Part shown: positions 16,341-25,289 of the stretch, piece by piece
How the letters are laid out: each line of letters begins with the position of its first letter
Position numbering within the stretch: position 1 is the stretch's first letter
NCBI GenBank assembly: GCA_013289095.1
Contig: JABDAO010000019.1
Location: 1 to 33,863, forward strand
Source of the DNA: Bacteroidota bacterium
GTDB taxonomy: Bacteria; Bacteroidota; Bacteroidia; Palsa-965
Direction of reading: 5' to 3'
Length of the DNA: 33,863 nt
The notes under the pieces: model-generated
What the model saw: the letters and a program-made list of their open reading frames with translations, nothing else
Databases searched by the model: none
What the model was told of the DNA's origin: nothing
Position numbers and translations under genes: made by a program

Positions 16341-17066
16341 CTAGTGTCGGATAATGAATTTTTTAGAAACCACGGCCTTGCCATTGATGAGAAAGGTATA
16401 GAAGTACATCCCCGATTCAAGCTCAGCAACATCCAGCTTCACAGTACCTGCGGCCTCCGAAAGATCGACCGAGCTGATGAGGCTTCCCAATAGGTTATAA
16501 ACCATAATCTGTGAATTTCCCTGCGTGCTGCCAACCTTGTAGTTAAAACTGAGCAACGTAGAAGCAGGGTTTGGAAATGGTTCGCTCAAGGAATAATTCA
16601 GGGAATAAGATGCAATCCCGGCAGGTGAGGGATTATATACGACAACGATAAAGGCTGAATCGGCTGTATTCGAACAGTTGGTGACACAGTACCGGATAGT
16701 TGATGAAGTCATGGATGGCCCGAAATTAAAATCTCCATTCAGCACATTTGCCTTTCCTGAGGTGTCTATTTTACATGGAGATACATAGGTAGCAGGTCCA
16801 AAACACGATCCCCCGTAACAAATCGACGAAGTAGAGGAATCGGCCATGGAGACTTCCTCTTTTCTTGCCCTCGTAGAGAGATTGCCTCCGGTGGTGTTCA
16901 GCACATGGTAAGTCCCGGTATAAGAACTTTTCGGGGCCCCAAAAACCTGAATGGTGGTTCCGGTGATATCATTGTTGTTCACGTCCATGATCTTATAGTC
17001 AGACTGAGCCGCGAGCTGGAGTGCGATTGCCGTAAAAAAGGATAAGGAGAGTACGTATTTCTTCAT
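16341..17066 (-). CDS. secreted protein with type IX sorting domain (type A)
   Basis: A 241-residue exported protein. Residues 1-21 (MKKYVLSLSFFTAIALQLAA plus Q) are a signal peptide. The middle domain (about 22-155) is a beta-rich domain with SSICYGGSCFGPATYVSPCK and IRYCVTNCSNTADSAFIVVV; two or more disulfides are likely. From about residue 158, SEPFPNPASTLLSFNYKVG, then MVYNLLGSLISSVDL and LESGMYFYTFLINGKAVVSK form a C-terminal domain of the type A that directs export through the type IX system and is then cut off. The function of the mature part is unknown. A -7 box, TATATTTG on the minus strand, lies 50 bases upstream. Confidence 0.9.
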   Translation of the reverse strand: MKKYVLSLSFFTAIALQLAAQSDYKIMDVNNNDITGTTIQVFGAPKSSYTGTYHVLNTTGGNLSTRARKEEVSMADSSTSSICYGGSCFGPATYVSPCKIDTSGKANVLNGDFNFGPSMTSSTIRYCVTNCSNTADSAFIVVVYNPSPAGIASYSLNYSLSEPFPNPASTLLSFNYKVGSTQGNSQIMVYNLLGSLISSVDLSEAAGTVKLDVAELESGMYFYTFLINGKAVVSKKFIIRH

Positions 17067-17115
17067 GAGCCTATGGTTTTTAGAGATGAATAACCGAAAT
17101 AATGACCTGTATTAA

Positions 17116-17123
17116 CAAATATA
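17116..17123 (-). promoter_or_regulatory. -7 promoter box for the minus-strand type IX cargo gene
   Basis: The minus strand reads TATATTTG, an exact match to TAnnTTTG, about 50 bases before the start codon at 17066. No clear -33 TTG is seen at the usual distance. Confidence 0.5.
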
Positions 17124-17793
17124 ATATAATTAATTTAGAAATGCTAATTCCCCCATAAACGCTAATCGCTGAGTCTCATCAGTCCCTAAAAGTAAAACAG
17201 AATTTGACAGGATCTTGACCCATATTACCGGTATTCTAAGGTTTTGGACCGCCTGGGGTATGTTGCATCAACTCAAATGCGACTCAAACCAGGAAATCCC
17301 CCCCGAATGACCCTGCCCAGTCAAATCAGATCATGGGAAATAGCAGGTGACACTTCTGAACGCTCCCATTCTTTGACCAGCCTTGAACCATAACCAGGAA
17401 CTAGCCTGAAATTTGGCTTTCTGTGTATAATGAATGCCGGGTAGTTGCATGGAACCGGTGAAGCATCCTTGCCTACAGATAGCAATACGCTGTTTGTTCT
17501 TTTCTCACCCCTTTGCCCGGCCCGGATGCAGCAAGACACTCAAAATACTGAAATCTATCTTCCGAGGATATAAAAATCTATTTCCTAAATTAAATATCCT
17601 AACACATATATCTGAATTGATGTCCTTTTCATCACAATAAAGCTATCAGATATTGCGGATTTAGGTAAAAAGCAGTACCTTGCGCCGTCTTTAAGCGTAT
17701 CGGGTTTATGTTGCACACCGTTACTTATCCCCAGCGAAAATGTGCAACATCGCTTTATCCTCAATGGTGCGCCATATTATGTAATTGGACTCA
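17124..17793. other. intergenic gap without a convincing gene
   Basis: This lies between divergent genes. It is AT-rich on the left, with no frame that looks coding and no strong repeat. TACCTTGC at 17676-17683 is a weak -7 candidate for the plus-strand gene at 17794. Confidence 0.5.
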
Positions 17794-19359
17794 ATGACGA
17801 TCTCGGAAAATATTTTTGAACTCATCAAGGCCCTTAGCCCCTCAGAAAAAGGGTATATAAAAAAGCTTTCCTCCTTTCATGCCCGTACAGGCAGAAATCA
17901 GTATATCCGGCTTTTTGATGCCATCGAGAAACAGGAAGTGTACGATGAAAAAGAACTCGCCCGTAAACTAAAGGAAGAGCCGTTCACTAAAAATTTTTCG
18001 GTTGCAAAAAATTATCTGTACAACTACATCCTCAAAGGCCTCGAGTCGTATCACAAAAACGTACGGGCTGAAATACGGGGTTATCTCAACCAGATCGAGA
18101 TCCTCGAAAACAAGAATCTTGGCTCACATTGCGAAAAACTGCTGGAAAAAGCCAGAAGGCTAGCAATAAAATATGAGCTCTATGAAATGCTGGAAGAGGT
18201 CATTGAATGGGAAATCATCCTGATGTCAAAAAAAAGCTCAGGTGAAAAAGACAATAAAAACCTGATTGCTGCCTATGCCGAACTCTTTGAGATCAGACAA
18301 AAACAGGGCGACACCTTGCGCTACAAAAAAATCTACAGCCTGGTACATTCGCGGATGAGCCACCGTGGCCAGGTCCGTACGCAGGAAGAAACGAAAGAAT
18401 TTCAAGAACTCATTGAGCCTGGTATGGATGGCGCTCCTGACCCAGGGGGGAATTTCAAGGCCAAACTCTTTTGGTTGCTCACCAATTCAGATTATTATCT
18501 GAACGTAAACGACTTTGAAAAGTCATATCAATATTCTATCAGCTCTTTGCGTCTTTGGGACGAAAACAAGCACATGATCAAGACGAACCTGTTTCCCTTT
18601 TTCGGGTGCCTCATCAACAAAGGCACCTGCGAGCTTAAATTCAGGAATTATTCAGAACTGGATAAAACACTGTCAAAAATAAATGAGTACTCCGTGCGTT
18701 TTCAACCCGAAAACAACTACCTCCGTCTTAGCCTTCTCAACTTTAAATTTTATGCGAGTATTTTCTCCGGCCAGCAGGATAAAGCCCTCGAGGTTGCCAC
18801 TGAAATAGAAAAGCATCTTACCGTTGTTCGCGTACAACCTGAAGACAATAAAGCCCGTCAGCTCTTTCATTTCGGGATGAGCTGTCTGTATATTGGGATC
18901 GGGGATTATAAATCTGCCAATAAGTATGTAAATATTGTCCTGAATGAATATGACAGTGATTTACGGGGCGATCTTTTTTGTTTCGCCCATATCCTGAGCA
19001 TCATTATCCACTACGAGCTCGGGAACCGGGAATTGCTTGAGTACCGGGTAAAATCAACCTATCGTCTGCTCCTCAAACGCCGGAAACTATACAAGGTCGA
19101 ATCGCTCCTGCTTCATTTCATCAAAGACACCATTTCAGACATCAGCACCGAAGAGGAGCAACACAGGGCTTTCCAGGCGCTACGCGACAAAATGGTGGAA
19201 GCAACCGTGTCGAACCCTTTCGAAGAAGTTGCGCTCGATTATTTTGACTTCGTCAGTTGGCTGGAAAGCAAGATCGAAAATAAATCCTTCCGGGAAATTA
19301 CAAGGCGCAAGTTTCTGAAAGCCACCGGAAAAAATTCGCTCACGGCATCCAACGCCTGA
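17794..19359 (+). CDS. large helical protein of unknown function, Bacteroidota family (copy 2)
   Basis: A 521-residue homologue of the protein at 5671-7212. The N-terminal stretches ENIFELIKALSPSEKGYIKK, YDEKELARKLKEEPFTKNFSV and AKNYLYNYILKGLESYHKNV align with the other copy almost residue by residue, as does ALDYFDFVSWLESKIENKSF near the end; the middle has drifted much more. It is helical throughout, with TPR-like pairs (FGMSCLYIGIGDYKSANKYV, FAHILSIIIHYELGNRELLEY). No signal peptide or membrane segment is visible. ATG 17794 (MTISENIFELIK) is preferred over TTG 17785. It stands alone, 434 bases ahead of no close plus-strand partner. Function unknown; a scaffold role is possible. Confidence 0.85.
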   Translation: MTISENIFELIKALSPSEKGYIKKLSSFHARTGRNQYIRLFDAIEKQEVYDEKELARKLKEEPFTKNFSVAKNYLYNYILKGLESYHKNVRAEIRGYLNQIEILENKNLGSHCEKLLEKARRLAIKYELYEMLEEVIEWEIILMSKKSSGEKDNKNLIAAYAELFEIRQKQGDTLRYKKIYSLVHSRMSHRGQVRTQEETKEFQELIEPGMDGAPDPGGNFKAKLFWLLTNSDYYLNVNDFEKSYQYSISSLRLWDENKHMIKTNLFPFFGCLINKGTCELKFRNYSELDKTLSKINEYSVRFQPENNYLRLSLLNFKFYASIFSGQQDKALEVATEIEKHLTVVRVQPEDNKARQLFHFGMSCLYIGIGDYKSANKYVNIVLNEYDSDLRGDLFCFAHILSIIIHYELGNRELLEYRVKSTYRLLLKRRKLYKVESLLLHFIKDTISDISTEEEQHRAFQALRDKMVEATVSNPFEEVALDYFDFVSWLESKIENKSFREITRRKFLKATGKNSLTASNA

Positions 19360-19520
19360 ATCGGGCATCTGGTTTACGAACCATCGGTCAGGGCCCTCCC
19401 CTCGATTCTACACTGGTTCTTCCTCAATCCACCCGTTTCCTGGCTTGTCTGAGTTTTCAAAGAAGATGAGCCATTCTTGGGCAAATCGTTTTTCCTTCCC
19501 ACAAAGAACCGCTAAACAAC

Positions 19521-19698
19521 GGTATAAACCCTTCATTTATCCAGCATTATGCATTAGAAGTGCGCATTCGCGCTCAAAAGGCCAGCAGCACAATGAACCC
19601 GCGGGATAACCCATCCCGATGATTATCAGTACCGTGCAAATCCTAACACACTGTGCATTAGCGTACAAGCCATCTAATGCACAAGCTGGGTTTATACC
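19521..19698. repeat. 178-bp segment bounded by inverted repeats, in a gap
   Basis: GGTATAAACCC at 19521-19531 faces GGGTTTATACC at 19688-19698. Inside, TGTGCATTAG at 19652-19661 faces CTAATGCACA at 19674-19683, both perfect, and GCATTAG also occurs at 19551-19557. The segment holds no frame of note. The remaining part of the 19360-19910 gap has no gene that I can see. Confidence 0.6.
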
Positions 19699-19828
19699 TG
19701 TTGGATCCAGTACAGGCTAGGTAAGAAATGAAAACCACTGTTCAAAAACAGGTGGTCTCTAGTTCAGGCAGCTCGTCCGATGTTTTGCTTTTCACAATAT
19801 TTAGCATAGCTTCGTTCCCCAAATCAGC

Positions 19829-19836
19829 TATTTTTG
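19829..19836 (+). promoter_or_regulatory. -7 promoter box for Omp28-type gene
   Basis: TATTTTTG matches TAnnTTTG exactly and lies 74 bases before ATG 19911. This supports 19911 as the start, because the longer frame from 19728 would begin upstream of the promoter. Confidence 0.5.
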
Positions 19837-19910
19837 AGATTCGCTTTACCATTACCAGACGCATCCCCGTTATCTTAACCACACCCATACAAACAACAAG
19901 CTTATCACAC

Positions 19911-21884
19911 ATGAAAAAAATCACACTCTTCTTAACCATGGCTTGCGCTACTACGCTTGCGCTTGCCCAGACACAACGGGTAGAACTCTATGAAGAATTC
20001 AGCGGAGAAAATGCTCCCACGGCCACTTCCGTCGATTCTGCCTTACATGTGCTCTACCATGCCAACACAAGCAAGATTGTTCCGATTACTTACGAAACCA
20101 ACTTCCCGAGTGCACCTCCAAGGGGCTCCCTTGCAGGTCAGGATAGAAAGGATGTAACCACCCGGGTAAATTACTATACAATCACCCAGGCGCCCTATGC
20201 GCGTTTCGACGGCATGGCGCTTCCAAATGCAGGAGGGGCAGCCATGAACGGTCTTGCCAGTCTGCTCACACAGAACATCATCGACACCACTGCTGCCGAC
20301 ATCAATTCCCCATTCACCGTTCGTATCTCACATCTGTTTAACTCGGCCTATGACAGTGTTACCGTGAGCATGACGATCACGGCAACCGAGGCATTTACAT
20401 CGGGCAGTACGTTAAAAGCGCAAATCGCAATGGAAGAGGCAACCATTAGTCTCCCAGCCCCCACAGGCACAAACGGACAGAAAACTTTTTACAACGTATG
20501 CCGTGCGCTGATCCCGGCAGCTCCTGCCGGCGCCGGTGGTTTTGGCGGAGCCGGTTCTCTTGGAACAACGCTTCCTGCCACATGGACTTCCGGGCAGACC
20601 CAGACCATTTCGTATACCGTCCTTGTTCCAAACGCCATTTACAACAAAGGCCAGATTTGTTTTGCCGGTTTCGTGCAGGATTCGGCAAGTCATATCGTAG
20701 AGCAGGCCGGAATCGATGCCATTCAGCCCATTGCATACGATGTTGCGATCACCGCGCTAAACCCCTTCCCCTTCCTTCAATGCGGAAACGACTCTGTTAC
20801 ACCGGTGGCTACCCTCTTAAACAGAGGAGACAGCAGTCTGACCAGCTGTCAGATAGACTACAAGCTGAATACCAATGGCCTTGTTTCAATTCCCTGGACA
20901 GGTGTCCTGGCCCCTGGCGCATCCACGATCGTAACCCTACCCAAAGTAGGTGGACGCAACGGTGGAAATACCATTGTGGTTTCAGCAGTTGCTCCGAATG
21001 GATTTTTTGCAGTGAACTCCAATGGAAATTCCCAAACAGGAAGCTTCAACCTCGACAGTGCATCCATGGTTGCACCAATGATCCAACCGTTCAACCCATC
21101 TACAGGCTTTGGATCAGGCACCTTCCCCCCTGTGGGATGGTTTATTGTAAACCCAACCAACGGCACCACCTGGGTAGAATCAAAAACCGTTGGCGATCTG
21201 GCCCTTGGCAGTGCATCCATCAACATGGCCCGTGTTCCTGCCGGAGCATCCGAATACCTCTACAGTTCGAGCACCAACCTAAGCGCAGGATCTACGGCAG
21301 TGATTTTCTTCAGTGTAGCCTCCGCGCAGGCAAGAACCGAGTCAGATTCGCTTGTAATTGAAGCTTCAGACGACTGCGCAAACACCTGGACCCGTGTGTA
21401 TGGTAAAGGCGGGGCCGGTTTGGCAACAGCGCCCCAGGATTCCATGGGCACGTTCACGCCATCTGCTTCAGGGTGGAGAACAGATGTGGTAGGCCTGAAT
21501 GCATTTGCAGGCAAGAACAACGTGATCGTTCGTTTCAAGGCAATCGGCGCCGGGGGCGGAAACGTGATGTACATTGATGATGTAAACATTTCTAATTCTG
21601 CCTTGGGCATTGCCGAAAACAAAATGTCAAATTCGCTCAACGTATATCCAAACCCTTTCAGTACTGCAACGCACGTTGATTTCAACCTGAGCCAGGCCGG
21701 AAACGTTGTTATCCAGCTCTATAACATTTTGGGCAAGGCTGTGTACAGCACCAATGCCGGAATGTTCCAGACCGGGGCAAATACAGTTGAGTTCAATGGA
21801 GAATCACTCGCTGAAGGCATTTATTTTCTACAGCTGACTTCAGGAAATATCCATGCTTCCCGAAAAATTACAATCGTTCGTTAA
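19911..21884 (+). CDS. Omp28-like secreted protein with type IX sorting domain, CxxC lost
   Basis: A 657-residue exported protein. MKKITLFLTMACATTLALAQ is a signal peptide, which makes ATG 19911 the start; the frame continues upstream to 19728 but the extra 61 residues look non-coding. After the signal peptide comes an Omp28-type domain (about 22-260) starting RVELYEEFSGENAPTATS, where relatives have a CxxC; here both cysteines are alanines (A35, A38). A middle beta domain follows (LNPFPFLQCGNDSVTPVATL), then a cleaved-adhesin/choice-of-anchor-J-like domain (about 392-562, with FPPVGWFIVNP and MYIDDVNIS). The end, NVYPNPFSTATHVDFNL to EGIYFLQLTSG and KITIVR, is a type A type IX sorting domain. 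It is followed by a strong terminator. Function unknown; likely cell-surface or secreted. Confidence 0.9.
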   Translation: MKKITLFLTMACATTLALAQTQRVELYEEFSGENAPTATSVDSALHVLYHANTSKIVPITYETNFPSAPPRGSLAGQDRKDVTTRVNYYTITQAPYARFDGMALPNAGGAAMNGLASLLTQNIIDTTAADINSPFTVRISHLFNSAYDSVTVSMTITATEAFTSGSTLKAQIAMEEATISLPAPTGTNGQKTFYNVCRALIPAAPAGAGGFGGAGSLGTTLPATWTSGQTQTISYTVLVPNAIYNKGQICFAGFVQDSASHIVEQAGIDAIQPIAYDVAITALNPFPFLQCGNDSVTPVATLLNRGDSSLTSCQIDYKLNTNGLVSIPWTGVLAPGASTIVTLPKVGGRNGGNTIVVSAVAPNGFFAVNSNGNSQTGSFNLDSASMVAPMIQPFNPSTGFGSGTFPPVGWFIVNPTNGTTWVESKTVGDLALGSASINMARVPAGASEYLYSSSTNLSAGSTAVIFFSVASAQARTESDSLVIEASDDCANTWTRVYGKGGAGLATAPQDSMGTFTPSASGWRTDVVGLNAFAGKNNVIVRFKAIGAGGGNVMYIDDVNISNSALGIAENKMSNSLNVYPNPFSTATHVDFNLSQAGNVVIQLYNILGKAVYSTNAGMFQTGANTVEFNGESLAEGIYFLQLTSGNIHASRKITIVR

Positions 21885-21901
21885 GCGCCTCTCTTAAAAA
21901 A

Positions 21902-21935
21902 AGCCTCCTGCAGACAGCAGGGGGCTTTTTTTTAT
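21902..21935 (+). terminator. rho-independent terminator
   Basis: AGCCTCCTGC at 21902-21911 pairs with GCAGGGGGCT at 21917-21926 (one G-T pair) and a run of T follows. It lies 17 bases after the Omp28-like gene. Confidence 0.9.
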
Positions 21936-22230
21936 TCCCTGTCTCCTTACTTAGGGTTCACTCAAACACCTTCAAACACCACTCAATCAACACTTAATGT
22001 CTCTTTTTCATCCTTGAGATGCAAAACTAAATACCGTTTCCACTCAAAACCCTTGCACCAAGCAGTACGTGGACGAACGTTGTGTTCAAAGGAATTTTTG
22101 CTTTCACACATGCCCGCTCAAAGACCTGCCAGGTCTTTGCCGCTTTTTGCTTGCCCAACCCCGCCTGCCGACGCGCAGGAAGCTTGAGGGGCGGGGCAGG
22201 AAAGTAACGCAAAAAAGGCCTCCCGCGGAC

Positions 22231-22336
22231 CAACTTCAAGATGGCTTTTCAGCACAGGCCATCGCTTCTCGCCAGCCATCTTGAAGTTCGTCCCGCCCTT
22301 CGGCGGGAGACTCCCCAGCGCACAGGGCGATTCGTC
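22231..22336. repeat. inverted repeat and hairpin cluster in an intergenic gap
   Basis: CAACTTCAAGATGGCT (22231-22246) faces AGCCATCTTGAAGTTC (22274-22289), 15 of 16 paired. Next to it TCCCGCC-CTTC-GGCGGGA (22291-22308) is a perfect hairpin. Bases 22320-22336, GCACAGGGCGATTCGTC, recur in inverse orientation at 28034-28050. The short frames across this GC-rich gap (21936-22644) look like by-products of the repeats, and I see no gene here. Confidence 0.75.
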
Positions 22337-22514
22337 CTCCACTAGATTGCCGACTTTTTGAGTGAGCCCTGCTTATCCTGTATTTTGTTTACCCCCCCCT
22401 TTTCGGCCTCCTTGACGACTCATTCATTGCTGACACTCACAGAGTTACCATAATCATCTCTTTCAAATACTAAGAATAGCCGGAATTTGATGCAGCGTGA
22501 TGCCGATTCAAATT

Positions 22515-22522
22515 TATCTTTG
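22515..22522 (+). promoter_or_regulatory. -7 promoter box for the second Omp28-type gene
   Basis: TATCTTTG matches TAnnTTTG exactly, 122 bases before ATG 22645. A TTTG lies at 22486-22489, but the spacing of 25 is longer than usual. Confidence 0.45.
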
Positions 22523-22644
22523 AACTATTCAAACTTATAACGATTGTTCTTCTGCGCTATTTGGGCGTATGATAAACATTGTTTACTTTCATCAATCATA
22601 TTCAATTCAGCATTCCAAACAATCACCTATCAACCCAATCAACT

Positions 22645-24543
22645 ATGAAAAAAATCATACTATCAGGTATGCTGCTTGCCGGGGCCTTTGCGGGATTCGG
22701 TCAAACATCTTACTACTTCCAGAATTTTGAGGCTTCAACCTCTATTCCTACAGGCTGGACACAAACAACCCTTGCCACCGATGGAGGTTGGAAGTTTAAT
22801 ATCAACACCGTACTGTCGAGCCAGAATTTTCCGATACCTGCTCATACCAAATTCGCTGCCACCAACGACGATACCTGTAATTGCAATAAATCAGACGACC
22901 TGCTCATGACCCCGGTCATAAATCTCAGCACGGCAATCCATCCTCGTGTGAGTTTTGATTTGTTTTATCTTCAGGGTAATTACCAGGGTATTTCAGAAAT
23001 CGCTACCCTCGAAGTTTCGACCAACGGAGGAACAACCTGGACCGTGTTACAGACCCTTGCCGGAGCTGCAGCCTGGAATACGGTTTACCAGGACCTCACA
23101 CCCTACGCCGGTATGGCAAGTGTGATGCTTGCTTTCAGGTACAACGACGGAGGAGGCTGGGAATATGGAGAGGCTATTGACAATGTGAATGTTTATGAAC
23201 CTCTTTCGCTCGATCTGAGTGTCATTGCACAAAACCTGCCTTATTACCTTCAAAAAGGCACGTCTTACAACGTTGCTGCCAGCGTTTACAATTATGGAGC
23301 AACTACTGTTACCAGTTGCAACCTCAACTATCAGGTCAGTGGTTTAACCGCAGTGCCTTCACCATTAACCGGCTTGACCATGCCAATCGATACGGCAGTT
23401 ACGATTACATCTTCTATGCCATGGTCGCCAGCAGCCTCTGGATTAACCACCATGAAGATCTGGGCCGACAGTCCAAACGGCGGTGTGGATCAGAACCATG
23501 CCAACGATACCCTCACGGTTACCTTCGATGTTCTTGACTCCCTGCAGATCAAGAAACCACTCTTCGAGGAATTCAACCAGGCCTCCTGCGATCCGTGTGC
23601 AGAAGCTACCCCACACCTTGATTCTACCCTTTCTTTGACCAACTCCATTTGCAGCGCCGTGAGGTACCATGTAAGCTGGCCCGGGACTGATTATATGAAC
23701 AAGATCACCGATCCGCTGTTTGTAGCTGCCCGTGTAACGTACTATGGAGTGAATGGTGTTCCGGATGCGAAACTCGATGGAGCCAATGATGTTTATCCAG
23801 GTCTCGGCGGCTTAAGCGTACCGATGATCCAGAAAGAAGCAGCCATCGGATCACCGCTCAAGATCACCCTCAATGCGGTTTATACACCGGGTACCAAACA
23901 ATTCGCAATCCAGGCAAACATCAAGGCCTTTGGCACAATGCCAGCCGGTCTGAAAGCTTTTTGTGCAATGACGGTCGATACCATCACCTACGCACTGAGC
24001 CAGACCACCGAATCGATCCCACAGACTGTATTCCCACAGGTTGCTGAAGAGATGATCCCAACTTCAAACGGATCAACACTCACTGCATTTACTTCGGGCC
24101 AGACACAAACCCTGAACCTTACCTGGACTGTAAACCACCCCTGGGGTTATGAGCATGGAACCTACCTGTACGATTCGACGAATGTACACATCACCGTATG
24201 GGTTCAGGATCCTGCCACCAAGAACATCTATCAGAGCGAGAATACTGCAGTTTCTGGACTTGCCGGTATTCAAGAATACAGCGATGTCAACAACCTGGTT
24301 GTGTACCCGAACCCGAACAACGGCGATGCTACCATCCGTTTCAACCTGAAACAGCAGAATGTTGTTACCGTTACGGTTTACAATGCCATGGGCAAACTGG
24401 TGCATACATTAGCTCCAGGCATGTTGCCTTCAGGACCTACCTCGCTTAATTTCGATGGACAGGATTTGGCAACAGGCATCTATTTCATCAACATCATGGC
24501 CGGAAACCACATGGTTTCTCAAAAAGTAAACATCATCAGATAA
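22645..24543 (+). CDS. choice-of-anchor-J/Omp28-type protein with type IX sorting domain
   Basis: A 632-residue exported protein. MKKIILSGMLLAGAFAGFGQ is the signal peptide, so ATG 22645 is taken rather than the upstream in-frame codon at 22579. Residues about 22-186 form a cleaved-adhesin/choice-of-anchor-J domain (YYFQNFEASTSIPTGWTQ, FRYNDGGGWEYGEAIDNVNV). A beta segment follows, then an Omp28-type thioredoxin-fold-like domain from about residue 300 (KKPLFEEFNQASCDPCAEAT) that keeps CxxC as C315 and C318, with VRYHVSWPG and GVNGVPDAKLDG. From about residue 550, LVVYPNPNNGDATIRFNL to ATGIYFINIMAG and VNIIR is a type A sorting domain. A strong terminator ends the gene. Roles are unproven, but the CxxC suggests a redox or metal-binding activity at the surface. 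Confidence 0.92.
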   Translation: MKKIILSGMLLAGAFAGFGQTSYYFQNFEASTSIPTGWTQTTLATDGGWKFNINTVLSSQNFPIPAHTKFAATNDDTCNCNKSDDLLMTPVINLSTAIHPRVSFDLFYLQGNYQGISEIATLEVSTNGGTTWTVLQTLAGAAAWNTVYQDLTPYAGMASVMLAFRYNDGGGWEYGEAIDNVNVYEPLSLDLSVIAQNLPYYLQKGTSYNVAASVYNYGATTVTSCNLNYQVSGLTAVPSPLTGLTMPIDTAVTITSSMPWSPAASGLTTMKIWADSPNGGVDQNHANDTLTVTFDVLDSLQIKKPLFEEFNQASCDPCAEATPHLDSTLSLTNSICSAVRYHVSWPGTDYMNKITDPLFVAARVTYYGVNGVPDAKLDGANDVYPGLGGLSVPMIQKEAAIGSPLKITLNAVYTPGTKQFAIQANIKAFGTMPAGLKAFCAMTVDTITYALSQTTESIPQTVFPQVAEEMIPTSNGSTLTAFTSGQTQTLNLTWTVNHPWGYEHGTYLYDSTNVHITVWVQDPATKNIYQSENTAVSGLAGIQEYSDVNNLVVYPNPNNGDATIRFNLKQQNVVTVTVYNAMGKLVHTLAPGMLPSGPTSLNFDGQDLATGIYFINIMAGNHMVSQKVNIIR

Positions 24544-24559
24544 ATTAATGCCTATACAA

Positions 24560-24598
24560 GAGCAGTCTTCCCCGGAAAAGGGAGACTGCTCTTTTTTC
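24560..24598 (+). terminator. rho-independent terminator
   Basis: GAGCAGTCTTCCC and GGGAGACTGCTC form a long stem with one bulged T, followed by TTTTTT. It lies 17 bases after the stop at 24543. Confidence 0.92.
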
Positions 24599-24642
24599 AT
24601 TTACGGCTTCTTGCCCTGGTTTCTTTAGTAAACTAATAATTG

Positions 24643-24650
24643 TACCTTTC
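24643..24650 (+). promoter_or_regulatory. probable -7 box for the TlpA-like gene
   Basis: TACCTTTC, one mismatch from TAnnTTTG, lies 20 bases before ATG 24670. The same GTACCTTT string appears before two further genes (26995 and 28588). Confidence 0.4.
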
Positions 24651-24669
24651 CTGCACTAACAACAGAACC

Positions 24670-25182
24670 ATGAAAAAATTCATCGTACTCAGCTTTCTCT
24701 TTCTGGCCGTTCAGGCAGGCTTTGCTCAACAAAAACTCCAGAAAATACCGGCTGTCGACCTCAAGACCATGGACGGAAAAGCATTCAATACCCGAAGCAT
24801 TGCAAACGACGGGAAACCGATTATCATTTCATTCTGGGCCACCTGGTGTGGACCCTGTAAAAAAGAACTTAACGGCATTGCCGAAAACTTTGATGTCTGG
24901 GTCAAGCAAACCGGAGTAAAACTCTATGCCGTATCGATCGACGATACCCGCAACAGCGGCAAAGTAGCGCCCTATGTAAACGGACAGGGTTGGGATTATA
25001 CCGTATTGCTCGACGAAAACTCCGACTTTAAACGCGCCCTCAACGTAAACAATGTGCCCCATACATTTGTCCTCAATGCAAACGGCGAGATTGTATGGCA
25101 AAACAACAACTATACCGAGGGCAGCGAAGCAAAACTCCTTGAAATATTAAAAAAGGTTGCAAAAGGCGAAAAGATAGAATAA
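24670..25182 (+). CDS. TlpA-family thioredoxin-like protein, exported
   Basis: A 170-residue exported thiol-disulfide protein. MKKFIVLSFLFLAVQAGFAQ is a signal peptide and selects ATG 24670 over the longer frame. The thioredoxin fold starts near IPAVDLKTMDGKAF, a TlpA/peroxiredoxin-type entry. The active site is FWATWCGPCKKEL with C60 and C63. KLYAVSIDDTRNSGKVAPYV and the cis-proline loop NNVPHTFVLNANGE are present. It would act in the periplasm, reducing or shuffling disulfides. It stands between two Omp28-type genes (one on each side, the second after the DUF6029 gene), and Omp28 proteins carry a CxxC, so a redox partnership is a reasonable guess. The DUF6029 gene starts 107 bases downstream. 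Confidence 0.93.
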   Translation: MKKFIVLSFLFLAVQAGFAQQKLQKIPAVDLKTMDGKAFNTRSIANDGKPIIISFWATWCGPCKKELNGIAENFDVWVKQTGVKLYAVSIDDTRNSGKVAPYVNGQGWDYTVLLDENSDFKRALNVNNVPHTFVLNANGEIVWQNNNYTEGSEAKLLEILKKVAKGEKIE

Positions 25183-25289
25183 GCCCCGTTTAGAACTACA
25201 AAAAATTGCAGCGCCCTGCTGAATACAGCCCTGCCAATGGTGATACTGCATTTTTACAGATTAGTTAAAATCTTTAAACGTACATTTTT

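Noticed and set aside
19728-19910. Upstream extension of the 657-residue Omp28-type gene
   Set aside because: The extra 61 residues would bury the signal peptide, and a -7 box at 19829 lies inside them.
22027-22342. Short frames over the GC-rich gap after the first Omp28-type gene
   Set aside because: They cover inverted repeats on both strands and have no family resemblance.
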